Assembly: GCA_937625935.1 (NCBI GenBank)
Contig: OW569375.1
Span: 310,001 to 374,000 of the forward strand
Reading direction: 5' to 3'
DNA: 64,000 nt
DNA from: Tetramitus jugosus
Taxonomy: Eukaryota; Heterolobosea; Eutetramitea; Acrasida; Vahlkampfiidae
In this document: in pieces, positions 26,843 to 35,914 of the stretch
How positions within the stretch are numbered: position 1 is the first letter of the stretch
Layout: every line of letters begins with the position of its first letter
Made by a program: the position numbers and the translations under genes
Notes under the pieces: generated by a model
What the model was told of the DNA's origin: nothing
Database searches by the model: none
The model's input: only the letters and a program-made list of their open reading frames with translations

Positions 26843-28819
26843 TCAAGTTCTTGCATTGAATGAGACTGAACATCTGTCGTTCACACCTCTTACAACATAC
26901 TGAGTAAGGCTGGTTCTTGCAACGAAGAAACGTGCTTCCAGTAGCTTGGGACATGATTGAATGACCACTTGAACCAACTTTCGAGAGTGAATGCACAATA
27001 GTCGGGTAAAGTTAGGACATTCACTAATAATGAGCGATTCTAGATTGAAACAATCAGAAAGATTCAAATCCTCCAAATGCTCAACCTTGTTAAATATCAA
27101 TATCCTAACACTCTGAAAAACTGATTTGAGTGACTTGACGAACTGAACATTGGCAAACATGGGTGAGGAACAAAGACTCAATCGAAAATCGTGACACTCC
27201 CGACAATCAATGCTCAATGATTGTACTCTTTCCAAGTTTCGAAGAGTAATGCTAGGAGAGCTAGCAATTTCAAGTGAACACTGACGAACTTTGGGCAATA
27301 TTAAATCAATCGTCGAGGTCACTTGAGGTTGTGACTTTATATCCAAAATCTCCAACTGTGGTGCTGCCATCAAAAACATGAGCTTCAAGCTTAAACACCC
27401 TACTTTGATACTTCTTAGTTGCTTCATGAACAGAAATTGTGGCACTGCTAAGTCTTTCAGACTTGCTGCACTCTCATCTGCTGTTATTGTTGATGAAGAT
27501 TCCAATGATGATGGCACGATTGTTTCCTTCTTTGATTTTACACTGGCGAACGGCACAGTCAAACTATCCAGGTGTACTTTGTGAACATCATTGATGCACT
27601 TATCATTATCCAAATTCACTTTTTCAAGTTCTATTCGAAACGAAGCTCCATGATCAGCATTGCTCACAACCAAAGAACATACTCTGTTCTTCTTGTGATA
27701 TAAAAATTCACTCACTCTTCTCACTTGAATCGTCTTTGTTTTGTATGATGTGAGATTCAACGCACACTCATCGTTCAAAAATTGATTCACTCGTTGTTGA
27801 ATGACAGAAAAGGAAAAGTCCAATGGCGAACCAAACAATTTCGCAACGACACTATGTTGAACATCACACTCTCTCAAACACAATGTTTCCAGAGATCTCA
27901 CCATGTGTTTCGATTTTCTCCTGTCGGTATAATCACCATCATTATCGCCGTCCTCATCATTATCATCGTCATAGTCGTCGTCATCTTCATTATTAATATC
28001 AGTAGACAAAGAATTAAAATTGTCAATGATCCATTTGAAAATGAGTCGACAGTTCTTTGAATCTACACCAAGCAATTGAATACTCTTTAGATTGGAAAAA
28101 TCAAATAGACAATCAAAGCGCGAACGCATCAATTGATCCATTGCCGTTCGATCCAAAAACGAAAGACTCAACTTTTCAACTGGCAACCGAGAGGAAGCAG
28201 AAAAGCTTCTCCTTGTGGTGGATCCACGTCTATTACTGCGTCGCCGAGTGTAAAGTGGAGTTGCATCACTTTCACCTGTATTTCTATGATTACTCTCTAT
28301 CAAGTTTCGAATACACTTTTGAAACTTTTTCAGACTAGAAACATTTGTCCGATTCAAATACAAACTTTGATGGTTCAACAAAAAATGGCGCGAAAAAAGC
28401 ATCCATGAGTGACACACCAAAAAACACGATTGATCAGTGATGAGAGTGCTGTCGACATAGGAGAAGATGATGCGCAACACATCGTGATTCAAGAGAGTCT
28501 CACGAAGGAGTTGAGGATCAATCAGCAGTGTGACTGCCTGTACAGGAGACTCAGGAAGTACCTTTTTCCGTTTTGTTGTTTTCTTTTCTCGTTTTTTTGG
28601 TTGTTGTGTTGATGATGGTGATGATGGTGATATGGTTGCTATGGGAGCTTTGCTTGTAGTAGCAGATGATCCCGAAACTGGACTCGTAGTGTTGTTGTTG
28701 TTGGGTGATGAATTTGAATCTACATAGGTTGTGGTGTATGTGTGGATGACAGAATATTTGCGAGATTGGCGCTTGTGAGTGAGGAGAGGAGGAGCTTCTA
28801 TCTCTCGCTTTCGTTTCAT
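26843..28819 (-). CDS. F-box-like/LRR protein with disordered N terminus
   Basis: The ATG at 28819 gives 658 residues. Residues 1-95 are basic then Ser/Pro/Thr/Asn-rich, with KKREKKTTKRKK as a probable nuclear signal. An F-box-like segment at about 108-150 reads NHDVLRIIFSYVDS and CFLVCHSWMLFSRHFL. The rest consists of irregular leucine-rich repeats (LETLCLREC, LEILDIKSQPQ, HLEDLNLSDCFNLESLIISE), interrupted by an acidic Asp/Asn tract around 270-300. F-box/LRR proteins recruit substrates to SCF ubiquitin ligases. Whether Skp1 binding is retained cannot be judged by eye. The ending NDRCSVSFNART is ordinary. Confidence 0.78.
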   Translation of the reverse strand: MKRKREIEAPPLLTHKRQSRKYSVIHTYTTTYVDSNSSPNNNNTTSPVSGSSATTSKAPIATISPSSPSSTQQPKKREKKTTKRKKVLPESPVQAVTLLIDPQLLRETLLNHDVLRIIFSYVDSTLITDQSCFLVCHSWMLFSRHFLLNHQSLYLNRTNVSSLKKFQKCIRNLIESNHRNTGESDATPLYTRRRSNRRGSTTRRSFSASSRLPVEKLSLSFLDRTAMDQLMRSRFDCLFDFSNLKSIQLLGVDSKNCRLIFKWIIDNFNSLSTDINNEDDDDYDDDNDEDGDNDGDYTDRRKSKHMVRSLETLCLRECDVQHSVVAKLFGSPLDFSFSVIQQRVNQFLNDECALNLTSYKTKTIQVRRVSEFLYHKKNRVCSLVVSNADHGASFRIELEKVNLDNDKCINDVHKVHLDSLTVPFASVKSKKETIVPSSLESSSTITADESAASLKDLAVPQFLFMKQLRSIKVGCLSLKLMFLMAAPQLEILDIKSQPQVTSTIDLILPKVRQCSLEIASSPSITLRNLERVQSLSIDCRECHDFRLSLCSSPMFANVQFVKSLKSVFQSVRILIFNKVEHLEDLNLSDCFNLESLIISECPNFTRLLCIHSRKLVQVVIQSCPKLLEARFFVARTSLTQYVVRGVNDRCSVSFNART

Positions 28820-29100
28820 TTTGTTCGCTGTTCAAGTATTTTTTCGAAATCGCGATCGGGGAAAATTCTTTTTTTGCGCGGGAAAAAACTGTTTCCAATC
28901 GCGTAGGTATAAATATGGGGTGTGGTTATTTTAGTTTGGACAAAAACTATTCTGGTCAACTTTGTTTACAACTCACGATCATATAAAAAATACTTGTGGA
29001 ATAGGGCTGTGAACGAAACAACTCATACAGAAACAATAATCTGAACAAAGCAATAACACAGTAAACTACTACTACCAATTAAAACAAAAGAATAGAAACC
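28820..29100. promoter_or_regulatory. Divergent promoter region with TATA-like sequence
   Basis: This 281-bp spacer lies between the F-box-like gene (minus) and the tail-anchored protein gene (plus). TATAAATA at 28908-28915 and ATATAAAAAA near 28981 are plausible TATA-like elements for the plus-strand gene, about 190 and 120 bp before its ATG. The leader from 29040 is A/C-rich and leads into ACCATGG, a favourable initiation context. Confidence 0.45.
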
Positions 29101-29814
29101 ATGGTTGAAAAGAGAGCAGAAGATTTATCAATTTCTCAAGATATGATGGCTGATCCATCTGTCAACATGTTGACGATCAATGAAGGAATGAAGACCCAGA
29201 AGTTGAATGAGATTAAGGACAAGATTGAACACCAGAAGAATGAAGAACCTGTCGAGGTGTTCGTCAAGGATATCAAGGAGGCCGAAGCAGTCACCAGAGC
29301 CGAAGCCCAATACCTTCACTCTATTCCGGAGAATGCTGATGAAATTCTTGACAATGTCGATGAAATTGTAAAGGAAGTCAAGGGAGGCATTCAGGATAAG
29401 GGCGGGGAGTGGAAAGAAGAAGCAAAGGACTTTGCAAAGGACAAGGTTGACAACCTCAAGGAAACAAAGGATAAGGTAGCTGAGTCAGCAAAGGACCTCA
29501 CTTCCAGGACATCAGAAAAGATTGAAGAATTCAAGGACGTGGCATCTGACAAGTGGAGTGGTGCCTCTGAAAAGATACATCAATTCTCGGACAAGGCATC
29601 CGAGAAGGTCGGAGAGTACACTGAAGTAATCAAGAAGGACTTGACCAAGGGATTGGATGTCGCAAAGCACCAAGCACAAGAATTGGGTCACCAAGCACAA
29701 GAGAGGTACCACAGATTGAGAGAACAAAACTGGACTCACTCTCCATACTTGTATCTCTTCATGGGATTCTTCGTTGCCGGAGCATCTTATGCCATGTACA
29801 AGATGTTCATGTAA
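29101..29814 (+). CDS. Tail-anchored, LEA/apolipoprotein-like helical protein
   Basis: The ATG at 29101 in the context ACCATGG gives 237 residues. The central region (about 90-205) is a continuous run of charged 11-residue-type amphipathic helix (EAKDFAKDKVDNLKETKDKV, AESAKDLTSRTSEKIEEF, FSDKASEKVGEYTEVIKK), resembling late-embryogenesis-abundant or perilipin/apolipoprotein helices that bind membrane or lipid-droplet surfaces. The last 20 residues (LYLFMGFFVAGASYAMYKMF) are a single hydrophobic helix at the extreme C terminus, the hallmark of a tail-anchored protein of ER, mitochondria or peroxisome. No enzyme motif is present. A stress or encystment role is only a suggestion. Confidence 0.8.
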   Translation: MVEKRAEDLSISQDMMADPSVNMLTINEGMKTQKLNEIKDKIEHQKNEEPVEVFVKDIKEAEAVTRAEAQYLHSIPENADEILDNVDEIVKEVKGGIQDKGGEWKEEAKDFAKDKVDNLKETKDKVAESAKDLTSRTSEKIEEFKDVASDKWSGASEKIHQFSDKASEKVGEYTEVIKKDLTKGLDVAKHQAQELGHQAQERYHRLREQNWTHSPYLYLFMGFFVAGASYAMYKMFM

Positions 29815-30206
29815 TCCATCCACTCCTCTATCCAGTCGTGCTCCACTGCATGCACAACTCAGCACTCCTTCATGTACAAAAAACAAAAATTTCAACTAAA
29901 AAACTTACACCGGACACAGAAATACTTCTTTCTCTTTTCAAATCTTGATTCTATTATGGAGCAGTGTCTATTATATTGATATAAGAAACAATAGAAAGAA
30001 TATTCTATTTTCCCTATCAAAATACCATGCGTCATCGAAGACCACATCCTAATTCTGACCAACAATTTGAGAATAAGAAAATTTGGATTGATGAAGGCAT
30101 AAACTTGGAAGTAGTATGGCATCTTTTGGACCCGTTTAAAAGACAACTGCAGTTCTGTGATCGACAGTATTCCTCAGAAAAAACACCACACCTTCGAAAT
30201 TCAAGT
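29815..30206. other. Intergenic region, no gene seen
   Basis: These 392 bp hold the 3' UTR of the tail-anchored gene and the promoter of the secreted protein. A frame from 30027 is open in phase with the downstream gene, but its product is charged and precedes a perfect signal peptide, so it is treated as leader rather than coding. Confidence 0.5.
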
Positions 30207-31586
30207 ATGACAAGAAGATTGAGGATATCCTTACTCTATTGCGCGTTGTTGTTGTTGAGTGTTACCCTTGCAACATTGCAACAAACTCCTCCCAAGTGTT
30301 CCATTATTAACTGCGGAGAGCTGCCATGCTGTGGCACTGTTAATCCTGCGTGCTATTCCCCACAACAGTACGTTTGTACAAATGGTGCTCTGTGTCCCAT
30401 GAGTGCTCCAGAGAGATGTGGTAATGCTTGCTATAGCCCTTCTGTCTATCATTGTGTCAATGGAGCATTGGTGCCCGGCGCGAGTGGTTCTACCCCTCCT
30501 CCGCCACCTCCCTCTACTCCTCCGCCACCCTCCACTTCTCCACCGCCACCATCATCCTCTGGTAATCCTCCTGCATGTACCACTATGAACTGTGGAAGTA
30601 TGCCATGTTGTGGAAGCGCCTGTTATTCGCCTCAACAATACGTCTGTGTAAATGGTGCTCTGTGTCCTATGAGTGCCCCAGAGAGATGTGGCAGTGCTTG
30701 CTACAGTCCATCTGTCTACCATTGTGTTAATGGAGCGTTGGTACCAGGTTCCAGTGGTTCTACACCTCCTCCTCCTCCACCGCCCTCGACTCCTCCTCCA
30801 CCACCTCCTCCTTCCACTCCTCCTCCACCTCCTCCACCACCTACTATTCCAGATACACTTCCAGGTATTGCAACATACTATTATGACTATAACTCCACAA
30901 ATGAATTGCTGGACCACATGCCCATACCATTCAATAGAAAGCCTGTGATTGGAGCCATTGAAAACACACCATTCTTTAAGCCTGAGGATGACACCTTGTT
31001 CCGAAACTCCCGATGGACAAATCAATTTGCAGTCACATTCAACTTCTATCTTGATATTACCAATATTGGTTTGCATTCATTCCGATCTTTGAGTAACGAT
31101 GGAACGATTTTGTACTGTGATAATCAGTTCATACTCAGCAATGATGGCAATCACGACATGGTAAACGCAGTTACTGGGCAAATTAACCTTGCTCAAGGAA
31201 GACACAAGTGTATTCTGTACTACTACCAGTCAATCCATCGTTCTGGATTTGATGTTAAGTGGATGCCTCCAGGTGGCTCATCTTTTGTTGAGATTCCAGT
31301 CTCTTCCATGTCATTTGCACCAAAGGAACTAGCTCCTGTCATCTATTCGCTTAGTCCTTCATCTGGCAATGCTGGTACAACTGTCACAATCACTGGTTTT
31401 GGATTCTACCAAGATGCAGCAAACATTCAAGTATTCTTTGGCAACGTGGCCGCAACCTCAGTCACTGTCGTGGATCCACAACACTTGACAGTTGTTGTCC
31501 CAGGAGGTGCTCCAAAAGGAATATTCAATGTCATTGCGAAAACACCAGCCGATACCAGCAATCCAGTTTCCTTTGTTGTTGCTTAG
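30207..31586 (+). CDS. Secreted Cys-rich / proline-rich / PA14 / IPT protein
   Basis: The ATG at 30207 starts a classic signal peptide (RISLLYCALLLLSVTLATLQ), giving 459 residues. Two Cys-rich modules follow (about 27-88 and 127-185), each with CGxxPCCG, CYSPQQYVC-NGALCP, then a second CYSPSVYHC. They are separated and followed by polyproline linkers (Ser/Thr-PPPPPP). A PA14/GLEYA-type domain spans about 210-375 (GIATYYYDYNSTNELL, LSNDGTILYCDNQFIL, WMPPGGSS). An IPT/TIG Ig-like domain ends the protein (PVIYSLSPSSGNAGTTVTIT, then GFGFYQ). PA14 domains bind carbohydrates. The same modules recur in the large genes at 41.7 and 52.0 kb. Probably a secreted or wall/surface lectin-like protein. Confidence 0.88.
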   Translation: MTRRLRISLLYCALLLLSVTLATLQQTPPKCSIINCGELPCCGTVNPACYSPQQYVCTNGALCPMSAPERCGNACYSPSVYHCVNGALVPGASGSTPPPPPPSTPPPPSTSPPPPSSSGNPPACTTMNCGSMPCCGSACYSPQQYVCVNGALCPMSAPERCGSACYSPSVYHCVNGALVPGSSGSTPPPPPPPSTPPPPPPPSTPPPPPPPPTIPDTLPGIATYYYDYNSTNELLDHMPIPFNRKPVIGAIENTPFFKPEDDTLFRNSRWTNQFAVTFNFYLDITNIGLHSFRSLSNDGTILYCDNQFILSNDGNHDMVNAVTGQINLAQGRHKCILYYYQSIHRSGFDVKWMPPGGSSFVEIPVSSMSFAPKELAPVIYSLSPSSGNAGTTVTITGFGFYQDAANIQVFFGNVAATSVTVVDPQHLTVVVPGGAPKGIFNVIAKTPADTSNPVSFVVA

Positions 31587-31638
31587 CTATAAAGTTTTTT
31601 CTTCCTTCCGACCAATCGTTGAACATCGATCCAAATCA

Positions 31639-33444
31639 ATGCACAAGCATCATCAAACAAAACACAAAAAGGTCAAGGCTCAAAATGACTTGAAAACCCA
31701 AAAACTAAAGCTTTCCATCGTAAATCAACATTCCCGCCAAAAACAATTACAACAAGCTTCCATTGTTCTCTCTCAGGCCATCCAAATTCGTCATTGCAAT
31801 GATCCATTGATCAATTTGTTTACTCGCACGAGTTCTGCATCATGGCAAACCAATCAATCTCCCATTGATCCCATTTTGCTATTCTCTGCACTGAACACTG
31901 AGGTTGATGCGATTGATCAAATCGATCTCCATAGCAAAAAGCTTTTTCATTCATTGTTGCAATCCTTGCACATTACAAGCCAAAAAAGCAACATTAACAA
32001 GGAGGATGACAAGAATGATGATGACTCGTTTTGGTCTCTCATGCAAAAGCAAGAGCTACAACTGCAACTACAAGAAGAGGCTCAAAAGAAGCAACAAATG
32101 GATCCTGAACAAGTTTTCAAGTCAAAGTTGTCTCGATCAATGTTCCCTCGTAGAATGATCAAGTGTCGTGAGATGTCAACGGAGGCATTGACTGTTTTTG
32201 AAGCATGGAAACAAAGAAAACAAGGTTATTTGAGTGTAATTGATTCGTATGAGGCACTATTGAAGCACGATAAGCGAAAAATGGCCAATTTGTTGTTACT
32301 GTTCATGATGAAGATGAAAACGATTGGAACTATTTCTCCGTTGTTGCAACAACCAGCTACAGCCTCATTGACTGTTTGTGCACCATGGTATGCTGCATTG
32401 ATGAAGAGGTACTTGCGATCGTATCGAAAAAGAATCAGAACCATTCGGTTGATTCGCACCGTGAAGCACTATTATATTCGGAGTGAATGCAGAGTGATTG
32501 ATAGGATATTGTCACGAGAAAAGTATGCAGATTTGTTTGGTGAGATGCCAGTGTTGTTGAGTCATGTATTACAAAGAATGAAACACTCTACGATTGTAAC
32601 AACATCCAAGAAGAGAAGAGTAAGTTCATCGATCGTAACACCATATGTTTATGATGAAGATGATGAACAATCACGAATCATGGAGCAAAGTTTGTTTGGA
32701 CAATCACTTGAAACAGAAGATAGAGATAGTATTAATGGTGAAAGTGAGGGTGTGCATGAGGAGAGCCCATTAGACTTATTCATACGATATATTTGTAATG
32801 TGCGGATAGAGAGCTTCGATATCGGTGTAATGACAGAGTATGAATGGAAGAATTATGTGTATCAATATGATACCAATGACAGAGACCCATCCAAGATATT
32901 AGACTATTTTAAATCGATACGACAGAGATTGAATCAACAATTAGAGTTTTGTTCCAGGGTGTACTCTTCCTTTTTTATGCAGGCATTGGAAGATGATATC
33001 ACATGTGTCTGGAAACATTCTGGCAGCATATTCTGCAGTGCACTGGCTTCTATGGTAGTCATAATGACCGATAAGCAACGTTTACCATCTGATTATCGGT
33101 CGATAATGATACAGATTGCTACCTGTTTCATCGATACGATCCATGTCATGCGAAAAACTTATATCCAACAAGCGTTTCTTTGCTTTCGAGCTCGAAACAA
33201 GAAGAAGAAGCATGGCGATCGTTCTCTCCAGGATGAATTCCAGAAGCGACGGCACTGGAACTCTCCTGTATTGAACAATCTTCGACAACACGTACAAGCA
33301 ATAAGCAAGATGATGGTCGATCACACACTACGCCATTACCACCAATCGATTACACAAATTGATCGACACATGTCTGAAGTCACCGACGCCTATCGTCCTA
33401 TTCCTGCTCCCAAACAACTCCTGCGCAAGTTTTACCTTGACTGA
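31639..33444 (+). CDS. Hypothetical basic helical protein, 601 aa
   Basis: The ATG at 31639 is the first after the upstream gene's stop; the frame is open further back only by overlap with that gene. The N-terminal 60 residues are strongly basic (MHKHHQTKHKKVKAQNDLKT). The middle is Gln/Lys-rich coiled-coil-like (QKQELQLQLQEEAQKKQQM), followed by a helical region with many Arg/Tyr (KRYLRSYRKRIRTIRLIRTV). After an acidic insert (EQSLFGQSLETEDRDSING) comes another helical block. No motif is recognised. Basic clusters suggest a nuclear or nucleolar location, but the function is unknown. Confidence 0.7.
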   Translation: MHKHHQTKHKKVKAQNDLKTQKLKLSIVNQHSRQKQLQQASIVLSQAIQIRHCNDPLINLFTRTSSASWQTNQSPIDPILLFSALNTEVDAIDQIDLHSKKLFHSLLQSLHITSQKSNINKEDDKNDDDSFWSLMQKQELQLQLQEEAQKKQQMDPEQVFKSKLSRSMFPRRMIKCREMSTEALTVFEAWKQRKQGYLSVIDSYEALLKHDKRKMANLLLLFMMKMKTIGTISPLLQQPATASLTVCAPWYAALMKRYLRSYRKRIRTIRLIRTVKHYYIRSECRVIDRILSREKYADLFGEMPVLLSHVLQRMKHSTIVTTSKKRRVSSSIVTPYVYDEDDEQSRIMEQSLFGQSLETEDRDSINGESEGVHEESPLDLFIRYICNVRIESFDIGVMTEYEWKNYVYQYDTNDRDPSKILDYFKSIRQRLNQQLEFCSRVYSSFFMQALEDDITCVWKHSGSIFCSALASMVVIMTDKQRLPSDYRSIMIQIATCFIDTIHVMRKTYIQQAFLCFRARNKKKKHGDRSLQDEFQKRRHWNSPVLNNLRQHVQAISKMMVDHTLRHYHQSITQIDRHMSEVTDAYRPIPAPKQLLRKFYLD

Positions 33445-33559
33445 AACATTCCTTTTCGTCCAACGAGTTCTCCATACCAAGTTCAACACAACAAAAAAGC
33501 AAATCAAAAAACAAACCAACAAAGTAACAAAACACGAACAAAAACACCAAACACGAACA

Positions 33560-34633
33560 ATGGATTTCCAACACAGAAAAAAGTTTGTCAAGGATACAAG
33601 TCTTCCAATTCTCGTCACAGAGTCACCCTACTTTGAACATTTCTTACAATTGTACGAACAGGATTTTCGTGCAAAGAGTCAATGGGAGTCCTACATTACG
33701 AGTATCAAGAGCGAACCACTGTTTATTAACCATGCCAATGCACTTGCCAAAAAGATTCGTCACGTACTGGAGAGTACACCTGCTTACAAGAGTGATTTTA
33801 GTCAAAACAATTCGAAAACAACAACTGGTGGTGCTTCATCGTATGAATTGAGACCGACAATGAAGGTCAACAAGAATGAGTCTGTCTATTCCAAGCAGTA
33901 CGTCAATAAGACGATTGTTTCAGTGGATATCTCATCTGGAAATTTCACTTGTCTCAAGTATCACGATCCAAGCTTGTTGTTGAACAGTGAGAGCTATAGG
34001 GATATGGTGGAAAAGATTGCTCGAATGGAGCTCGCAGTACCAGATAGTAGCAGCAGTGGAGGTGATGAAGAGAATGAATTGATAAGAAAGAGTGATTTTT
34101 CTGATGCAGTGATTGAGTATGTGGTCAAGAGTAAGCTGTTGAGACAGGTCATCTTTGGTCATTTGAATCCAAAGAGACAACAAGTCATTCAAAAGTTTCT
34201 GGTGGGTCTCGTGATTGAAACATTGGTCGATCATGCAGGTGTTGACCGAGATCGATTCATATCGTGCAGCTCTGATGAAGTCGTATTTATTTGTAGGGAA
34301 TCAAGTACTGCGCGTGAGGATTATGAGGCCACAAAGAATGCCATTAGTGCCCATTTGCCAGAATTGGCGGCCAATTTGAAAGTAGAGGTATTTGATCTAA
34401 AGTGTATTGAAGATGATCGAACAAAGCGGGTAGCAGGCTACGTAAAGGAGTTCTTGTTTAACTCACATAGTAAGGGGCAAGCATTTGAGATCAAATCTGT
34501 GCCTGGCTACTTGTTTGCACAAGCGTACAAAAAGTATCTGGGATTGCCCATCGAAGACAATGATCTTTGCTTCATGTACGAAGGCATGGTTGCTTCATTC
34601 AAGCAATCATTCTTCCAACAGCAACAACAGTAA
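33560..34633 (+). CDS. Unrecognised protein with palm-like motif order, 357 aa
   Basis: The ATG at 33560 follows an A/C-rich leader. Three short blocks stand out. VSVDISSGNFTCLKY (121-135) is a strand with Asp123 followed by small residues and Asn128. LLRQVIFGHLNPKRQQVIQK (193-212) is a basic helix. FISCSSDEVVFIC (233-245) is a strand with a Ser-Ser-Asp-Glu turn. The order (Asp-containing strand, basic helix, Asp-containing hairpin) is that of palm-domain polymerases and related nucleotidyltransferases. I also have an unverified impression of similar proteins in giant DNA viruses of amoebae. No other domain, signal or membrane helix is present. It converges with the BKACE gene, 37 bp between stops. 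Confidence 0.7.
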   Translation: MDFQHRKKFVKDTSLPILVTESPYFEHFLQLYEQDFRAKSQWESYITSIKSEPLFINHANALAKKIRHVLESTPAYKSDFSQNNSKTTTGGASSYELRPTMKVNKNESVYSKQYVNKTIVSVDISSGNFTCLKYHDPSLLLNSESYRDMVEKIARMELAVPDSSSSGGDEENELIRKSDFSDAVIEYVVKSKLLRQVIFGHLNPKRQQVIQKFLVGLVIETLVDHAGVDRDRFISCSSDEVVFICRESSTAREDYEATKNAISAHLPELAANLKVEVFDLKCIEDDRTKRVAGYVKEFLFNSHSKGQAFEIKSVPGYLFAQAYKKYLGLPIEDNDLCFMYEGMVASFKQSFFQQQQQ

Positions 34634-34670
34634 AACAATTATTGCAACACTCTCCGATATTACACGCAGA

Positions 34671-35705
34671 TTACAATGTCTTGTTATCTTTATAAAATTG
34701 CTTTGGATAGTGCGGATCTAGTGATAGGATCTTTCTCGCTTGTTCAGGCGTCGCTACAGGTCTTCCTGCTTGATCACACAACTTGACCACATGCTTCACC
34801 AGTTCAGCATTGCTCTTTGCAAACACACCACGCTCAATCATCAACGTGTCTTCGAATCCCGTTCTCGGATGACCACCCAACTCCAATGTCCACTGCTGTA
34901 CCTCTGTATGACAAGGACCAACACCGACACAAGTCCAAACCATATTGTCCTCTCCTCCAAATGTCTCCTTTGCTTCACTCAACAAAAAATCAAGCACTTT
35001 TCGCTTTGGTTCCAACGCCATGTGACCACCCAGAACAAACATGAGCTTAATTGGCAACTGCAACAATCCACGCTTCACCAAATGACCCGCATAATAAATG
35101 TGACTCAAATCAAACACAACAACATCAGGCTTCACATCATTCTCCTTCATGACATGACAAAACTGTTCAATATCCCTATTGGAATTAAAATATTCCTTGT
35201 ACGTGTGAGAACCTGGTCTGCTGACACGAAGATTGACCGATCCAGGTGTCAAACTCGCGCTTTCTGGTTTGAGCCATATCGCTTGCGCGCGCTCCTCAAA
35301 CGTCGGACCATAATTCCCCGTGCTTGCCTGAAAAATCATATCGGGACACTCTTTCTGAACACCGAGCATGACTTGTTGATATAGGTCAGAGTTCCAAGCA
35401 CACTTGAAACCATTGTTTGGATCTCTGACATGGACATGGACCATGGTAGCACCTGCTTCATAGCACTCTACAATGCTATTGATTTGTTCTTGAGGGGACA
35501 ATGGAACACTTGATACCCGAGATTTGTCAGCAACGTCACCAGTGATGGCCACAGTGATGAAGGCTGGTTTTTGTTCAAGATGACTTGTTTTTGTTGTTGT
35601 TGAAAAACTGTGAAGGTTTTGTTTTGTGTGATGAACAAAGAATCGATTGTGGTTGTTGTTGTGCTTGAGAGCAGCAGAAAAGGATTGAACAAGGGATTTT
35701 TTCAT
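34671..35705 (-). CDS. Beta-keto acid cleavage enzyme (BKACE/DUF849), probably mitochondrial
   Basis: The ATG at 35705 gives 344 residues; a TTG four codons upstream is not needed. Residues 1-45 are Ser/Asn/His/Lys-rich without acids and look like a mitochondrial presequence. The TIM-barrel core shows family motifs: ITVAITGDVADKS, MVHVHVRDP (zinc-binding His90/His92), FQASTGNYGP, VFDLSHIYYAG, and ELGGHPRTGFEDT, where the family usually has GGN-R-GLED. BKACEs condense acetyl-CoA with a beta-keto acid to give acetoacetate and a CoA ester, as in lysine fermentation or carnitine breakdown. The family is mainly bacterial, so transfer followed by acquisition of a targeting signal is plausible. Confidence 0.9.
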   Translation of the reverse strand: MKKSLVQSFSAALKHNNNHNRFFVHHTKQNLHSFSTTTKTSHLEQKPAFITVAITGDVADKSRVSSVPLSPQEQINSIVECYEAGATMVHVHVRDPNNGFKCAWNSDLYQQVMLGVQKECPDMIFQASTGNYGPTFEERAQAIWLKPESASLTPGSVNLRVSRPGSHTYKEYFNSNRDIEQFCHVMKENDVKPDVVVFDLSHIYYAGHLVKRGLLQLPIKLMFVLGGHMALEPKRKVLDFLLSEAKETFGGEDNMVWTCVGVGPCHTEVQQWTLELGGHPRTGFEDTLMIERGVFAKSNAELVKHVVKLCDQAGRPVATPEQARKILSLDPHYPKQFYKDNKTL

Positions 35706-35839
35706 TTTTGTTAACAAGGTAGTGAGTTGTTTGGAGATGGAGGTTGAATGTACAAGTAATTACAGTTGGTTTTTTGTTTTGTGTGATGAGGTAAAGTTCA
35801 AGGTGCAAGGGTTCGAAGCAAGAAGGAGTTTGATTGTTG

Positions 35840-35847
35840 TATAAAAT
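35840..35847 (+). promoter_or_regulatory. TATA-box-like element
   Basis: TATAAAAT lies 75 bp upstream of the ATG of the secreted Cys-rich gene, inside a 209-bp divergent spacer shared with the BKACE gene. Position and sequence suit a TATA box. No experimental support. Confidence 0.4.
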
Positions 35848-35914
35848 GTGACAATCAAGTGCCTGGGAATGCATCACAATCAAAACACAACAAGAACACA
35901 ACAAATAATTGAGA

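Noticed and set aside
30027-30206. N-terminal extension of the secreted PA14 protein
   Set aside because: The signal peptide begins at the ATG at 30207; the extension is charged and would bury it.
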